NCBI GenBank assembly: GCA_003539375.1
Contig: DPPH01000211.1
Span: 1-19,811 of the forward strand
Source of the DNA: Clostridiales bacterium
GTDB taxonomy: Bacteria; Bacillota; Clostridia; Tissierellales; Dethiosulfatibacteraceae
Reading direction: 5' to 3'
Length of the DNA stretch: 19,811 nt
The position numbers and the translations under genes were made by a program. The notes under the pieces were generated by a model, which ran no database searches, was not told where the DNA came from, and saw nothing but the letters and a program-made list of their open reading frames with translations. Below are positions 13,707-19,811 of the stretch, piece by piece. Position 1 is the first letter of the stretch, and each line of letters opens with the position of its first letter.

Positions 13707-15875
13707 ATGAATTTTAGAAGTATAAAATTTAAAATACCAGCATTTTTCACACTATACTTACTAATACTACTCATTGTTGGTGTTTTTATGGTAGTTGATA
13801 ATGTTCAAAACAATGCTTTAGAAGAGAAATTATCAAAAAACTCCGCAATATCAGAATTAGTCAGTAAAAAAATAGACCTATATTTAGCTTCAGCACTAAA
13901 GGAAATTGAAACCTCTACTAAATATACTGTAGAAAATTTAAATAAAGACTATATATACTATGAAATAAATAGATTGGTGGATAACTACGACTATTTTGAC
14001 TTGGTGTTCTTTACAAGTACAGAAGGTAGAATGATGTACTCTAAGCCTTACAATCCTATTGCTATTGAAAAAAACACCTATACTGACAGAGATTACTACC
14101 AACATATTATGAGGTATAGGGAGTCCTTTATAAGCAAACTATATATAAGTAGAGTTTTAGGCAAACCTCATTTTGTGGTTGCCGCTCCGGTCCAAAAGGG
14201 AGAATATATATATGGTCTTATGGCTGGTGGTATACCCTTGGCAGAAATGAAGAATGTAATTATTGATTCAGATGTAGTATTTAATGGAGGTATATGGGTT
14301 GTTGATAGTTTTGGATCATTAATTGTCAACCCTTACGAGGAACTTAAAACTGATGAAATAGTTTCTATGGAAAATAATAAAATCAATATAAATGAAAAAG
14401 AGTACAGTTTATATGAAGTATTAGAAAAGAAAATTACTGGTACTGGTCTTATAGAAAGAAATAACAAAACATACTATGTTTCAATAACCCACGTTGATAA
14501 TGCAGACTTAGCAGTCCTTGTGGAACAGGAAGAGCAAGCCTTATTAGGTGAGGCCTTTCAAGTTGTTAACGATATGAGGGGATTAGTTTTAATTTTACTT
14601 GGAATAGGGATAGTCATTGCTTTAATTTTGTCCTTGGGTATAACTAAACCAATACAAAATCTCGTATTTTTAGTAAGAAAGTGGTCTGAAGGAGACAACA
14701 GGTTTGATGAAGTGAAAATAGACTCAAAATCTGAAATTGGGGAACTTACAGAAACTTTTAAAAATATAACAAAAGATTTAGATATGAAAGTTGAAGAGTT
14801 AAGAACATCTATAAAAAATGAGAATCAGATTAAGCAGTATCTTAACAACATCCTTATGAGTGCAGGAAGTGGAATCATTGTTATAGACTCAAAAGATGAA
14901 ATAGTTATTTTTAACAGAGAAGCAGAAGAGATTAGTGGATATAGGGGAGAAAATTTAATAGGAAAAAAATATGACTACTTTAGTAATAAAATTCATATAA
15001 ATTTCAAAAAATTCATAGAAAATATTGAAGAAAAGGGAGATAAACTTTTAGAAAGAGAGACGGTATTAATTAATAAAAATAAACAAAGTATACCCTGCAG
15101 AATAATTTGTTCAGTAATAAAGAATGAAGAAAAAAATAAAATTGGATATGCTTTTCTTATTAATAATATTGAAGTAATAAAAAGACTTGAAGAAGAAATT
15201 AAAAGAGAAGATAGGTTGAATATAGTGGGAGAATTCTCTTCCTCAATCATTCATGATATAGGAAATCCTTTAGCTGGGTTAAGTAACCTTCTGGAACTGT
15301 ATAAAAGCGATATAGCTGATAAAAATGAAAAAGAAGAAATTTTAAATTTAATTGAGGAAGAAATAGAAGATTTAAACAGTATAGTTTTAAATTTTTTGAA
15401 TTTCACAAAATCAAAAAACCAGGAAAATATTGAAGTAGATATATGTCAAATAGTGAATGAAAGTGTAAACATACTTAGATCTGAGATGATAAATTCTGGA
15501 ATAAAAGTAAAAATTGATCAAGAAAAAGAAAAAATATACCTAAATATTGATAGAAGAAGCATTAAACAGGCCTTAATTAACATTATAAAAAACTCGATAC
15601 AGGCAATAAAAGGAGAAGGATATATTAATATAAAGATAAATGAACTAAAAGAAGCAGTGAAAATCATTATACAAGATACTGGAGTTGGAATAAAAGAAGA
15701 TGAAATGAAAAACATTTTTGAACCTTTTTACACGACTAAAAAAGATGGTACAGGATTAGGATTATCCACATCTTATAAATATATAAGAGACAATGATGGA
15801 AAAATTGAAATAAACAGTAAATACGGCGAGGGTACAGAATTCATTATAACTATACCTAAAAGGAGGAAAAAGTAA
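13707..15875 (+). CDS. Membrane sensor histidine kinase (dCache-HAMP-PAS-HisKA-HATPase)
   Basis: The protein has 722 residues. TM1 is at about 11-31. An extracellular dCache-like domain spans about 35-285 (with YTDRDYYQHIMRYRESFIS and KPHFVVAAPV, typical of the membrane-distal pocket). TM2 is at about 293-313, then HAMP and a PAS domain (about 385-495). The phosphoacceptor is His516 in HDIGNPLAGL, with Asn at the NtrB/DctB-like position. The ATPase domain has the N-box (NIIKNSIQAI), G1 (DTGVGIKED), F-box (EPFYTTKKDGTG) and G2 (GLGLS). Such kinases often sense small carboxylates outside the cell. A weak AGGA site precedes the ATG. Its stop overlaps the start of the response regulator gene by one base (TAATG), and it most likely phosphorylates that protein. 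The ligand is unknown; malonate or a related dicarboxylate is suggested by context. Confidence 0.92.
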   Translation: MNFRSIKFKIPAFFTLYLLILLIVGVFMVVDNVQNNALEEKLSKNSAISELVSKKIDLYLASALKEIETSTKYTVENLNKDYIYYEINRLVDNYDYFDLVFFTSTEGRMMYSKPYNPIAIEKNTYTDRDYYQHIMRYRESFISKLYISRVLGKPHFVVAAPVQKGEYIYGLMAGGIPLAEMKNVIIDSDVVFNGGIWVVDSFGSLIVNPYEELKTDEIVSMENNKININEKEYSLYEVLEKKITGTGLIERNNKTYYVSITHVDNADLAVLVEQEEQALLGEAFQVVNDMRGLVLILLGIGIVIALILSLGITKPIQNLVFLVRKWSEGDNRFDEVKIDSKSEIGELTETFKNITKDLDMKVEELRTSIKNENQIKQYLNNILMSAGSGIIVIDSKDEIVIFNREAEEISGYRGENLIGKKYDYFSNKIHINFKKFIENIEEKGDKLLERETVLINKNKQSIPCRIICSVIKNEEKNKIGYAFLINNIEVIKRLEEEIKREDRLNIVGEFSSSIIHDIGNPLAGLSNLLELYKSDIADKNEKEEILNLIEEEIEDLNSIVLNFLNFTKSKNQENIEVDICQIVNESVNILRSEMINSGIKVKIDQEKEKIYLNIDRRSIKQALINIIKNSIQAIKGEGYINIKINELKEAVKIIIQDTGVGIKEDEMKNIFEPFYTTKKDGTGLGLSTSYKYIRDNDGKIEINSKYGEGTEFIITIPKRRKK

Positions 15876-17188
15876 TGAATATACTTATAATTGACGACGA
15901 AAAAAGTATAAGATATTCTCTAAAAATTGGATTGAAAAAACTTGAAGATGTTAAAGTTTTTGATGCTGATACTGGTGAAAAAGGTCTGGAAATACTAAAA
16001 AGTAATCATATAGACTTAGCTATAATAGATATCAAACTACCAGGTATTGATGGATTAGAAGTTCTAGAAAGTATCAATAAATTAAAATTAGATATAACAG
16101 TTATAATGATAACATATATAAGCGAAGTAAGAATAGCTGTTAAAGCTATGAAAATGGGAGCTTATGATTATTTTACTAAACCTTTTAAAATAGCAGATGT
16201 TATGAAATCGATAAACAACATGAGATGTTATATAAATAAAAAGAATAAAATAGAAAAGTATTCAGAAAATCCTTTGATTGGGAAAAGTCAAAATATAAAA
16301 GAAATCACAAAAATAATTAATACAATAAGTGAAAAGAAGATTAAAACAAGAGTTTTAATAACTGGAGAAAGCGGTACAGGAAAAGAAGTAGTAGCGAAAA
16401 ACATTGCTAAGGCTCTAGGAGAGGATAAGCCTTTTATTCCTCTGAATTGTGCTGCGGTACCAAAATCATTACAAGAAAGTGAACTTTTTGGTTATGAAAA
16501 AGGTGCCTTTAGTGAAGCAAAGGATAGAAAAATAGGATTAATCGAAAAATCTGATGGTGGCACTTTGTTTTTAGATGAAATAGGAGACATGGAATTATCC
16601 CTACAAAAAAAATTACTTAGAGCTCTGCAAGAAAAGAAATTTAGAAGAGTTGGTGGAACAGAAGAAATCAAATTCGATTCAATGGTAGTTTCTGCTACTA
16701 ATAAAAATCTAAATTATGAAATCAAGCAGAAAAATTTTAGAGAAGATCTATACTTCAGACTTAATGTTATACCTATAAAAATAGAACCATTAAGAAAGAG
16801 AAAAGAAGATATAGAAGAACTACTTGAATACTTTTTGGATTTTTATAAACAGAGAATGGAATCTTCAATAAAAGAAATAAGTGAAGAGGCCCTTGATTTA
16901 ATGCTAAATTATGAATGGTACGGCAATGTAAGAGAATTAAAAAACACAATAGAAAGAATTATGATTTTATCAAACAATGAAAAACTTTTAGTGGAAGACT
17001 TACCGGAGGAAGTTTTTATAAAAAGAAGAAACTCACAGGACAATGATTTACAAGATGCAGAGAAAAAAATTATTTTAGAAACACTGACTAAAAATGACTT
17101 CAATATTACCCATTCATCAAAAGAGCTTGGGATAACTAGAACCACACTAAGAAACAAAATGAAGAAATATAAAATAGAGAACAAATAA
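15875..17188 (+). CDS. NtrC-family sigma-54-dependent response regulator
   Basis: The protein has 437 residues. The receiver domain (1-120) has the acidic pair Asp7-Asp8, phosphoacceptor Asp52 (IIDIKLPG), Thr80 and Lys102. The AAA+ domain has Walker A GESGTGKE (164-171), the sigma-54 contact loop at 210-215 reading GAFSEA instead of GAFTGA, and Walker B LFLDEIGD (231-238). A Fis-type helix-turn-helix fills the last 45 residues (ITHSSKELGITRTTLRNKMK). It should remodel sigma-54 RNA polymerase closed complexes after phosphorylation by the overlapping kinase. Translation is coupled through AGGAGG (15861-15866) inside the kinase gene. A sigma-54 promoter and tandem dyads lie just downstream, giving a clear candidate target. 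Confidence 0.95.
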   Translation: MNILIIDDEKSIRYSLKIGLKKLEDVKVFDADTGEKGLEILKSNHIDLAIIDIKLPGIDGLEVLESINKLKLDITVIMITYISEVRIAVKAMKMGAYDYFTKPFKIADVMKSINNMRCYINKKNKIEKYSENPLIGKSQNIKEITKIINTISEKKIKTRVLITGESGTGKEVVAKNIAKALGEDKPFIPLNCAAVPKSLQESELFGYEKGAFSEAKDRKIGLIEKSDGGTLFLDEIGDMELSLQKKLLRALQEKKFRRVGGTEEIKFDSMVVSATNKNLNYEIKQKNFREDLYFRLNVIPIKIEPLRKRKEDIEELLEYFLDFYKQRMESSIKEISEEALDLMLNYEWYGNVRELKNTIERIMILSNNEKLLVEDLPEEVFIKRRNSQDNDLQDAEKKIILETLTKNDFNITHSSKELGITRTTLRNKMKKYKIENK

Positions 17189-17198
17189 GAATATTGTT

Positions 17199-17243
17199 AA
17201 ATGGTTAACTTTTAACCAGTGGTTAAAAGTTAACCATTTTTTT
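17199..17243 (+). terminator. Terminator of the response regulator gene
   Basis: A 19-bp perfect stem (17199-17217 with 17221-17239) closes a three-base loop (AGT) and merges into a T-run ending at 17243. It begins 10 bp after the regulator stop codon. The same bases hold the tandem dyads described separately. Confidence 0.8.
17203..17235. promoter_or_regulatory. Tandem 15-bp dyads, candidate enhancer (UAS) for the sigma-54 activator
   Basis: GGTTAA-N3-TTAACC occurs twice, at 17203-17217 and 17221-17235, centres 18 bp apart. Each copy is itself a perfect dyad, the form expected for a dimeric Fis-type helix-turn-helix. The centres lie about 105 and 87 bp upstream of the start predicted from the -24/-12 promoter, the usual place for enhancer sites of NtrC-type activators. 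The two copies together also make the terminator stem, so either role or both may apply. Confidence 0.55.
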
Positions 17244-17265
17244 ATGTTTTTTTAAGCAAAAAACA

Positions 17266-17277
17266 TTGAAATTTCAA
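17266..17277. promoter_or_regulatory. 12-bp palindrome between the dyads and the -24 box
   Basis: TTGAAATTTCAA is a perfect palindrome 10 bp upstream of the -24 element. It could be an accessory regulator site, but AT-rich palindromes of this length also occur by chance. Confidence 0.25.
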
Positions 17278-17287
17278 GAATCTTTTT

Positions 17288-17304
17288 TTGGCACGACTCA
17301 TGCA
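17288..17304 (+). promoter_or_regulatory. Sigma-54 (-24/-12) promoter of the CoA-transferase/mad operon
   Basis: TTGGCACGACTCATGCA fits the sigma-54 consensus: GG at 17290-17291 and GC at 17302-17303 are separated by exactly 10 bp, and the full TGGCACG of the -24 element is present. The predicted start is near 17315, about 29 nt before the ATG at 17344 and ahead of AGGAGGT (17328-17334). No convincing sigma-A promoter overlaps it. Confidence 0.9.
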
Positions 17305-17343
17305 TTATATATAGTCAACAAATATTTAGGAGGTATTATATAT

Positions 17344-18531
17344 ATGAATTTACCATTAGAAAACATAAAAGTAATCGACTTATCAAGAGTTTTAGCAGGA
17401 CCTTACGGTACAATGGTGCTGGCGGATTTAGGAGCAGATGTACTGAAAATTGAAATGCCTAAAACTGGTGACGACTCAAGAGCCTTTGGCCCTTATGTGA
17501 ATAATGAAAGCGCTTACTTTATGAGTTTGAATCGTAACAAAAAAAGTTTAACATTAAATCTTAAAAAAGAAGAAGGAAAGAAAATACTAAAAGATTTATT
17601 AAAAGATGCAGATGTAATTGTAGAAAATTATAGACCAGGAACTATGGAAAAACTTGGACTTGGCTATGATGTATTAAAAGAAATCAACCCAAAATTAATT
17701 TATGCAGCATCATCAGGATTTGGACACACAGGTCCTTACAGTAAAAGACCGGCTTATGATGGAGTAATTCAAGCTATGGGTGGAATTATGAGTATTACTG
17801 GACCTAAAGGTGGAGAACCAACAAGAGTAGGTCCTTCAGTTGCAGATATTTTTTCAGGACTATTTACAGCAATCGGTATACTAGCGGCTGTAAATGAAAG
17901 AAGAGAGACTGGTAAAGGAACAAAAGTTGATGTATCTATGTTAGACTGCCAAGTTGGCATACTAGAAAATGCATTAGCAAGATACTTTGCTACAGGTGTA
18001 GCTCCAAAACCAGCTGGAAATAAACATACTTCAATTGTACCATTTGAACCATTTAATACCAGCGACGGACAAATTGTAATAGCTGCCGGAAATGATAACC
18101 TGTGGGCTAAATTTTGCAAGGCTATGGGTACAGAAGAATTAATAGATGATGAAAGATTCAAAACTAATCCTTTAAGAAATAAAAACTACGATGCGTTGAA
18201 ACCTTTAATAGATGAAAAAATAAAAGAAAAAACAACAGAGGAATGGAAGAAAATACTTTTAGATGCAGGAGTTCCTAGTGGACCAATTAACAACATGGAA
18301 ATGCTTGTAAAAGATGAACAGGTACTCGCTAGAAATATGATTCAAGAAGTTGAACATCCTGTTGCAGGCAAACAGCATCTTCCAGGAATTCCAATTAAAA
18401 TGGATGGTGTATCAGATAAAATTAGATTCCCAGCACCTGTACTTGGACAGCACAATGAAGAAGTTCTAGCTGAAAGACTTGGATACTCAAAAGAAGAAAT
18501 AGAAAAATTTAAAGAAGAAGGAGTATTGTAA
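17344..18531 (+). CDS. Class III (CaiB/BaiF) CoA-transferase, candidate malonate CoA-transferase
   Basis: The protein has 395 residues, normal for the family. The N-terminal Rossmann-like part (VIDLSRVLAGPYGTMVLADLG) and the ENYRPGTMEKLGLGY segment are diagnostic. The catalytic Asp is Asp201 in DVSMLDCQVG, matching Asp169 of formyl-CoA transferase. Such enzymes move CoA from an acyl-CoA to a free carboxylic acid through aspartyl-CoA anhydride intermediates. The start is the ATG at 17344 behind AGGAGGT; a longer frame from a TTG at 17266 begins upstream of the sigma-54 promoter and is rejected. It is the first gene of the operon and its stop overlaps the madL start. The substrate is inferred to be malonate from madLM; another dicarboxylate is possible. 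Confidence 0.93.
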   Translation: MNLPLENIKVIDLSRVLAGPYGTMVLADLGADVLKIEMPKTGDDSRAFGPYVNNESAYFMSLNRNKKSLTLNLKKEEGKKILKDLLKDADVIVENYRPGTMEKLGLGYDVLKEINPKLIYAASSGFGHTGPYSKRPAYDGVIQAMGGIMSITGPKGGEPTRVGPSVADIFSGLFTAIGILAAVNERRETGKGTKVDVSMLDCQVGILENALARYFATGVAPKPAGNKHTSIVPFEPFNTSDGQIVIAAGNDNLWAKFCKAMGTEELIDDERFKTNPLRNKNYDALKPLIDEKIKEKTTEEWKKILLDAGVPSGPINNMEMLVKDEQVLARNMIQEVEHPVAGKQHLPGIPIKMDGVSDKIRFPAPVLGQHNEEVLAERLGYSKEEIEKFKEEGVL

Positions 18532-18911
18532 TGGAAATATATGGATTTGGACTAGTTGGCCTATGCATGTTTATAGGAACTTTCTTAGGTAGGAGCTTAG
18601 GTGTAGCATTAGGAATAAGTGGTAATGTAGGCGGTGTAGGTTTTGCAATGCTTCTATTAGTAGCCATAACTAACTACTTAGAAGGAAAAGGAAGACCTTT
18701 ACATGAAAGAACACAAAATGGTATTAGATTATTAAGTGCTTTGTATATACCAATAATAGTAGCTATGGCAGCAAGGCAAAATGTAGTTGCAGCATTTGAA
18801 GGCGGAGCAGTGGCTTTTTTAGCAGGAGGATTAGCAACAATAGGAGCTATGCTTTGCATACCTTTTATTACAAAGCTAACTTCACCAAAAAAAGATAAAG
18901 AAGCAGCATAA
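18531..18911 (+). CDS. madL: Malonate transporter small subunit MadL
   Basis: The protein has 126 residues with several hydrophobic helices (about 4-24, 33-48, 68-84, 90-112) and a charged tail. The GCMFIGTFLGRSLGVALGISGNVGGVGFAM-like start (residues 11-40) is characteristic of MadL, which works with MadM as a cation-coupled malonate symporter (Na+ in Malonomonas rubra). Its ATG overlaps the last base of the CoA-transferase stop (TAATG), with AAGGAG at 18518-18523. The pairing with madM supports the assignment. Confidence 0.9.
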   Translation: MEIYGFGLVGLCMFIGTFLGRSLGVALGISGNVGGVGFAMLLLVAITNYLEGKGRPLHERTQNGIRLLSALYIPIIVAMAARQNVVAAFEGGAVAFLAGGLATIGAMLCIPFITKLTSPKKDKEAA

Positions 18912-18926
18912 TAGAGGAGGTATAAA

Positions 18927-19688
18927 ATGTTAAGTTTAATACAAGGAATTTTTACAAGTTACGGTTTAGTAGGAGCATTTTTGCTAGTTGCAATTATTAT
19001 GTTGATTTCTTACACATTTGCAAGTTCTATTAAACAAAAAAGAATGGGTTCAGCTATTGCAATTATTTTAGGACTAGTAATAGCATATGTAGCAGGAAAA
19101 TATACAGGTGGAACTTCAGGAGTAGCAGACATAGCAGTTTTTTCAGGGTTTGGATTACTAGGGGGAGGAATGATGAGAGATTTCGCAATCATTTCAACTG
19201 CCTTTGGAGTTAAGGTTGAAAACCTTAAAAAAGCAGGAATACCTGGAAGTATAGCACTAGTATTTGGTGTAATATTTTCCTTTATTGTAGGGAGCATAAT
19301 AGCATATCTTTTAGGTTATACAGATCCAGTTGATGTAGCTACAATAGGTGGTGGAGCAGTTACATTCATAGTAGGACCAGTTACCGGTGGAGCATTAGGA
19401 GCTAGTTCTGAAGTAATAGCATTATCTATAGCAGCAGGAGTTGTAAAATCAATACTTACAATGATAATAACACCATTTATAGCACCTATTATAAAATTAG
19501 ATAATCCAACAGCAGCAATGGTATACGGCGGAATGATTGGAACAACTAGTGGAGTTGCTGGCGGACTAGCAGCAACAGATCCAAAATTAATACCATATGG
19601 AGCGATGACAGCGACCTTTTATACAGGGTTAGGAAGTCTTTTATGTCCATCGGTTTTATTTGTATTAGTTAGAGCATTAATCGGATAG
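18927..19688 (+). CDS. madM: Malonate transporter large subunit MadM
   Basis: The protein has 253 residues, matching the usual MadM length. It has about seven or eight hydrophobic segments, very rich in Gly, Ala and Ile. Conserved stretches include FSGFGLLGGGMMRDFAIIST with AFGVKVENLKKAG, and GPVTGGALGASSEVIALSIA. It is the larger partner of MadL in malonate uptake across the cytoplasmic membrane. AGAGGAGG (18913-18920) precedes the start, 15 bp after madL. Specificity for malonate over related dicarboxylates cannot be read from sequence. Confidence 0.92.
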   Translation: MLSLIQGIFTSYGLVGAFLLVAIIMLISYTFASSIKQKRMGSAIAIILGLVIAYVAGKYTGGTSGVADIAVFSGFGLLGGGMMRDFAIISTAFGVKVENLKKAGIPGSIALVFGVIFSFIVGSIIAYLLGYTDPVDVATIGGGAVTFIVGPVTGGALGASSEVIALSIAAGVVKSILTMIITPFIAPIIKLDNPTAAMVYGGMIGTTSGVAGGLAATDPKLIPYGAMTATFYTGLGSLLCPSVLFVLVRALIG

Positions 19689-19706
19689 AAATTATACAAC
19701 TTAAAT

Positions 19707-19738
19707 AGTACTAAGGTGCGAGCTTGTACCTTAGTACT
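19707..19738 (+). promoter_or_regulatory. Intergenic hairpin between madM and the carboxylase-like gene
   Basis: AGTACTAAGGT (19707-19717) and its exact complement (19728-19738) enclose a 10-base loop that can close two further pairs, one of them G-U. No T-run follows, so it is not a standard terminator. It ends 9 bases before the AGGAGG site of the next gene, so it may shape mRNA processing, stability or translation. Confidence 0.6.
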
Positions 19739-19756
19739 TGTAATGTAGGAGGAAAA

Positions 19757-19811
19757 ATGAGAGAAAAACTACAAGAACTAAGAGAAAAAAAAGCCAAGAT
19801 AGAACAAGGTG
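19757..19811 (+). CDS. Start of a biotin-dependent acyl-CoA (de)carboxylase carboxyltransferase subunit (cut by window edge)
   Basis: Only the first 18 residues are inside the window: MREKLQELREKKAKIEQG. This pattern, a Lys/Glu-rich helix leading to I-E-x-G-G, is typical of the N-terminus of carboxyltransferase subunits of methylmalonyl-CoA decarboxylase (MmdA), propionyl-CoA carboxylase beta and glutaconyl-CoA decarboxylase alpha. A strong AGGAGG (19748-19753 region) precedes the ATG. Its place after a CoA-transferase and MadLM suggests that it acts on malonyl-CoA. The call rests on very few residues plus context. Confidence 0.6.
   Translation, partial: MREKLQELREKKAKIEQG

Noticed and set aside
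17266..17343. Longer N-terminus for the CoA-transferase from a TTG at 17266.
   Set aside because: It would begin upstream of the sigma-54 promoter, lacks a ribosome binding site, and adds residues that are not part of the family; AGGAGGT fits the ATG at 17344.

Overview
The window is low-GC DNA (about one third G+C by eye). It has strong AGGAGG-type ribosome binding sites, three TTG starts that the Shine-Dalgarno positions decide, and a mostly anaerobic gene set. This fits an anaerobic Bacillota, probably Clostridia/Tissierellia, fermenting amino acids or organic acids. The genus cannot be fixed from the sequence alone.

Layout. (1) Positions 1-4625 hold the 3' part of an F-type ATP synthase operon in the canonical order: delta (3' part only), alpha, gamma, beta, epsilon. 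It ends at a bidirectional terminator. (2) A solitary beta-keto acid cleavage enzyme, probably Kce of lysine fermentation, lies on the minus strand. It is divergent from an ABC-F ATPase followed by a Nit2/omega-amidase-type hydrolase. (3) Next come a ferritin gene, then degV with a small membrane protein gene. A class II fructose-bisphosphate aldolase on the minus strand is convergent with them. (4) Rho follows, with a possible attenuator in its leader, then ribosomal protein L31 with its own promoter. (5) Positions 13218-13706 (489 bp) have no gene but are dense in structure: a terminator, a 55-bp perfect palindrome, remnants of an interspersed repeat, a hairpin, and a degenerate tandem array with an 11-bp period. 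(6) From 13707 to the right edge there is a sensory and metabolic module.

The module at the right is the most interesting part. A dCache/HAMP/PAS histidine kinase overlaps the gene of an NtrC-family, sigma-54-activating response regulator. Directly downstream lie two tandem copies of the 15-bp dyad GGTTAA-N3-TTAACC, which together also form the regulator's terminator. About 70 bp further on is a near-consensus -24/-12 sigma-54 promoter with exact GG-N10-GC spacing. It drives a class III (CaiB/BaiF) CoA-transferase, MadL, MadM, and the start of what looks like a biotin-dependent acyl-CoA (de)carboxylase carboxyltransferase subunit.

My reading, which is inference, is a malonate-responsive operon. 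External malonate or a similar dicarboxylate would be sensed by the kinase, imported by MadLM, activated to the CoA thioester by the transferase, and decarboxylated as malonyl-CoA, possibly by a Na+-pumping enzyme. This differs from the known ACP-based malonate decarboxylases. The rest of the operon lies beyond the window, so the pathway is only partly visible.
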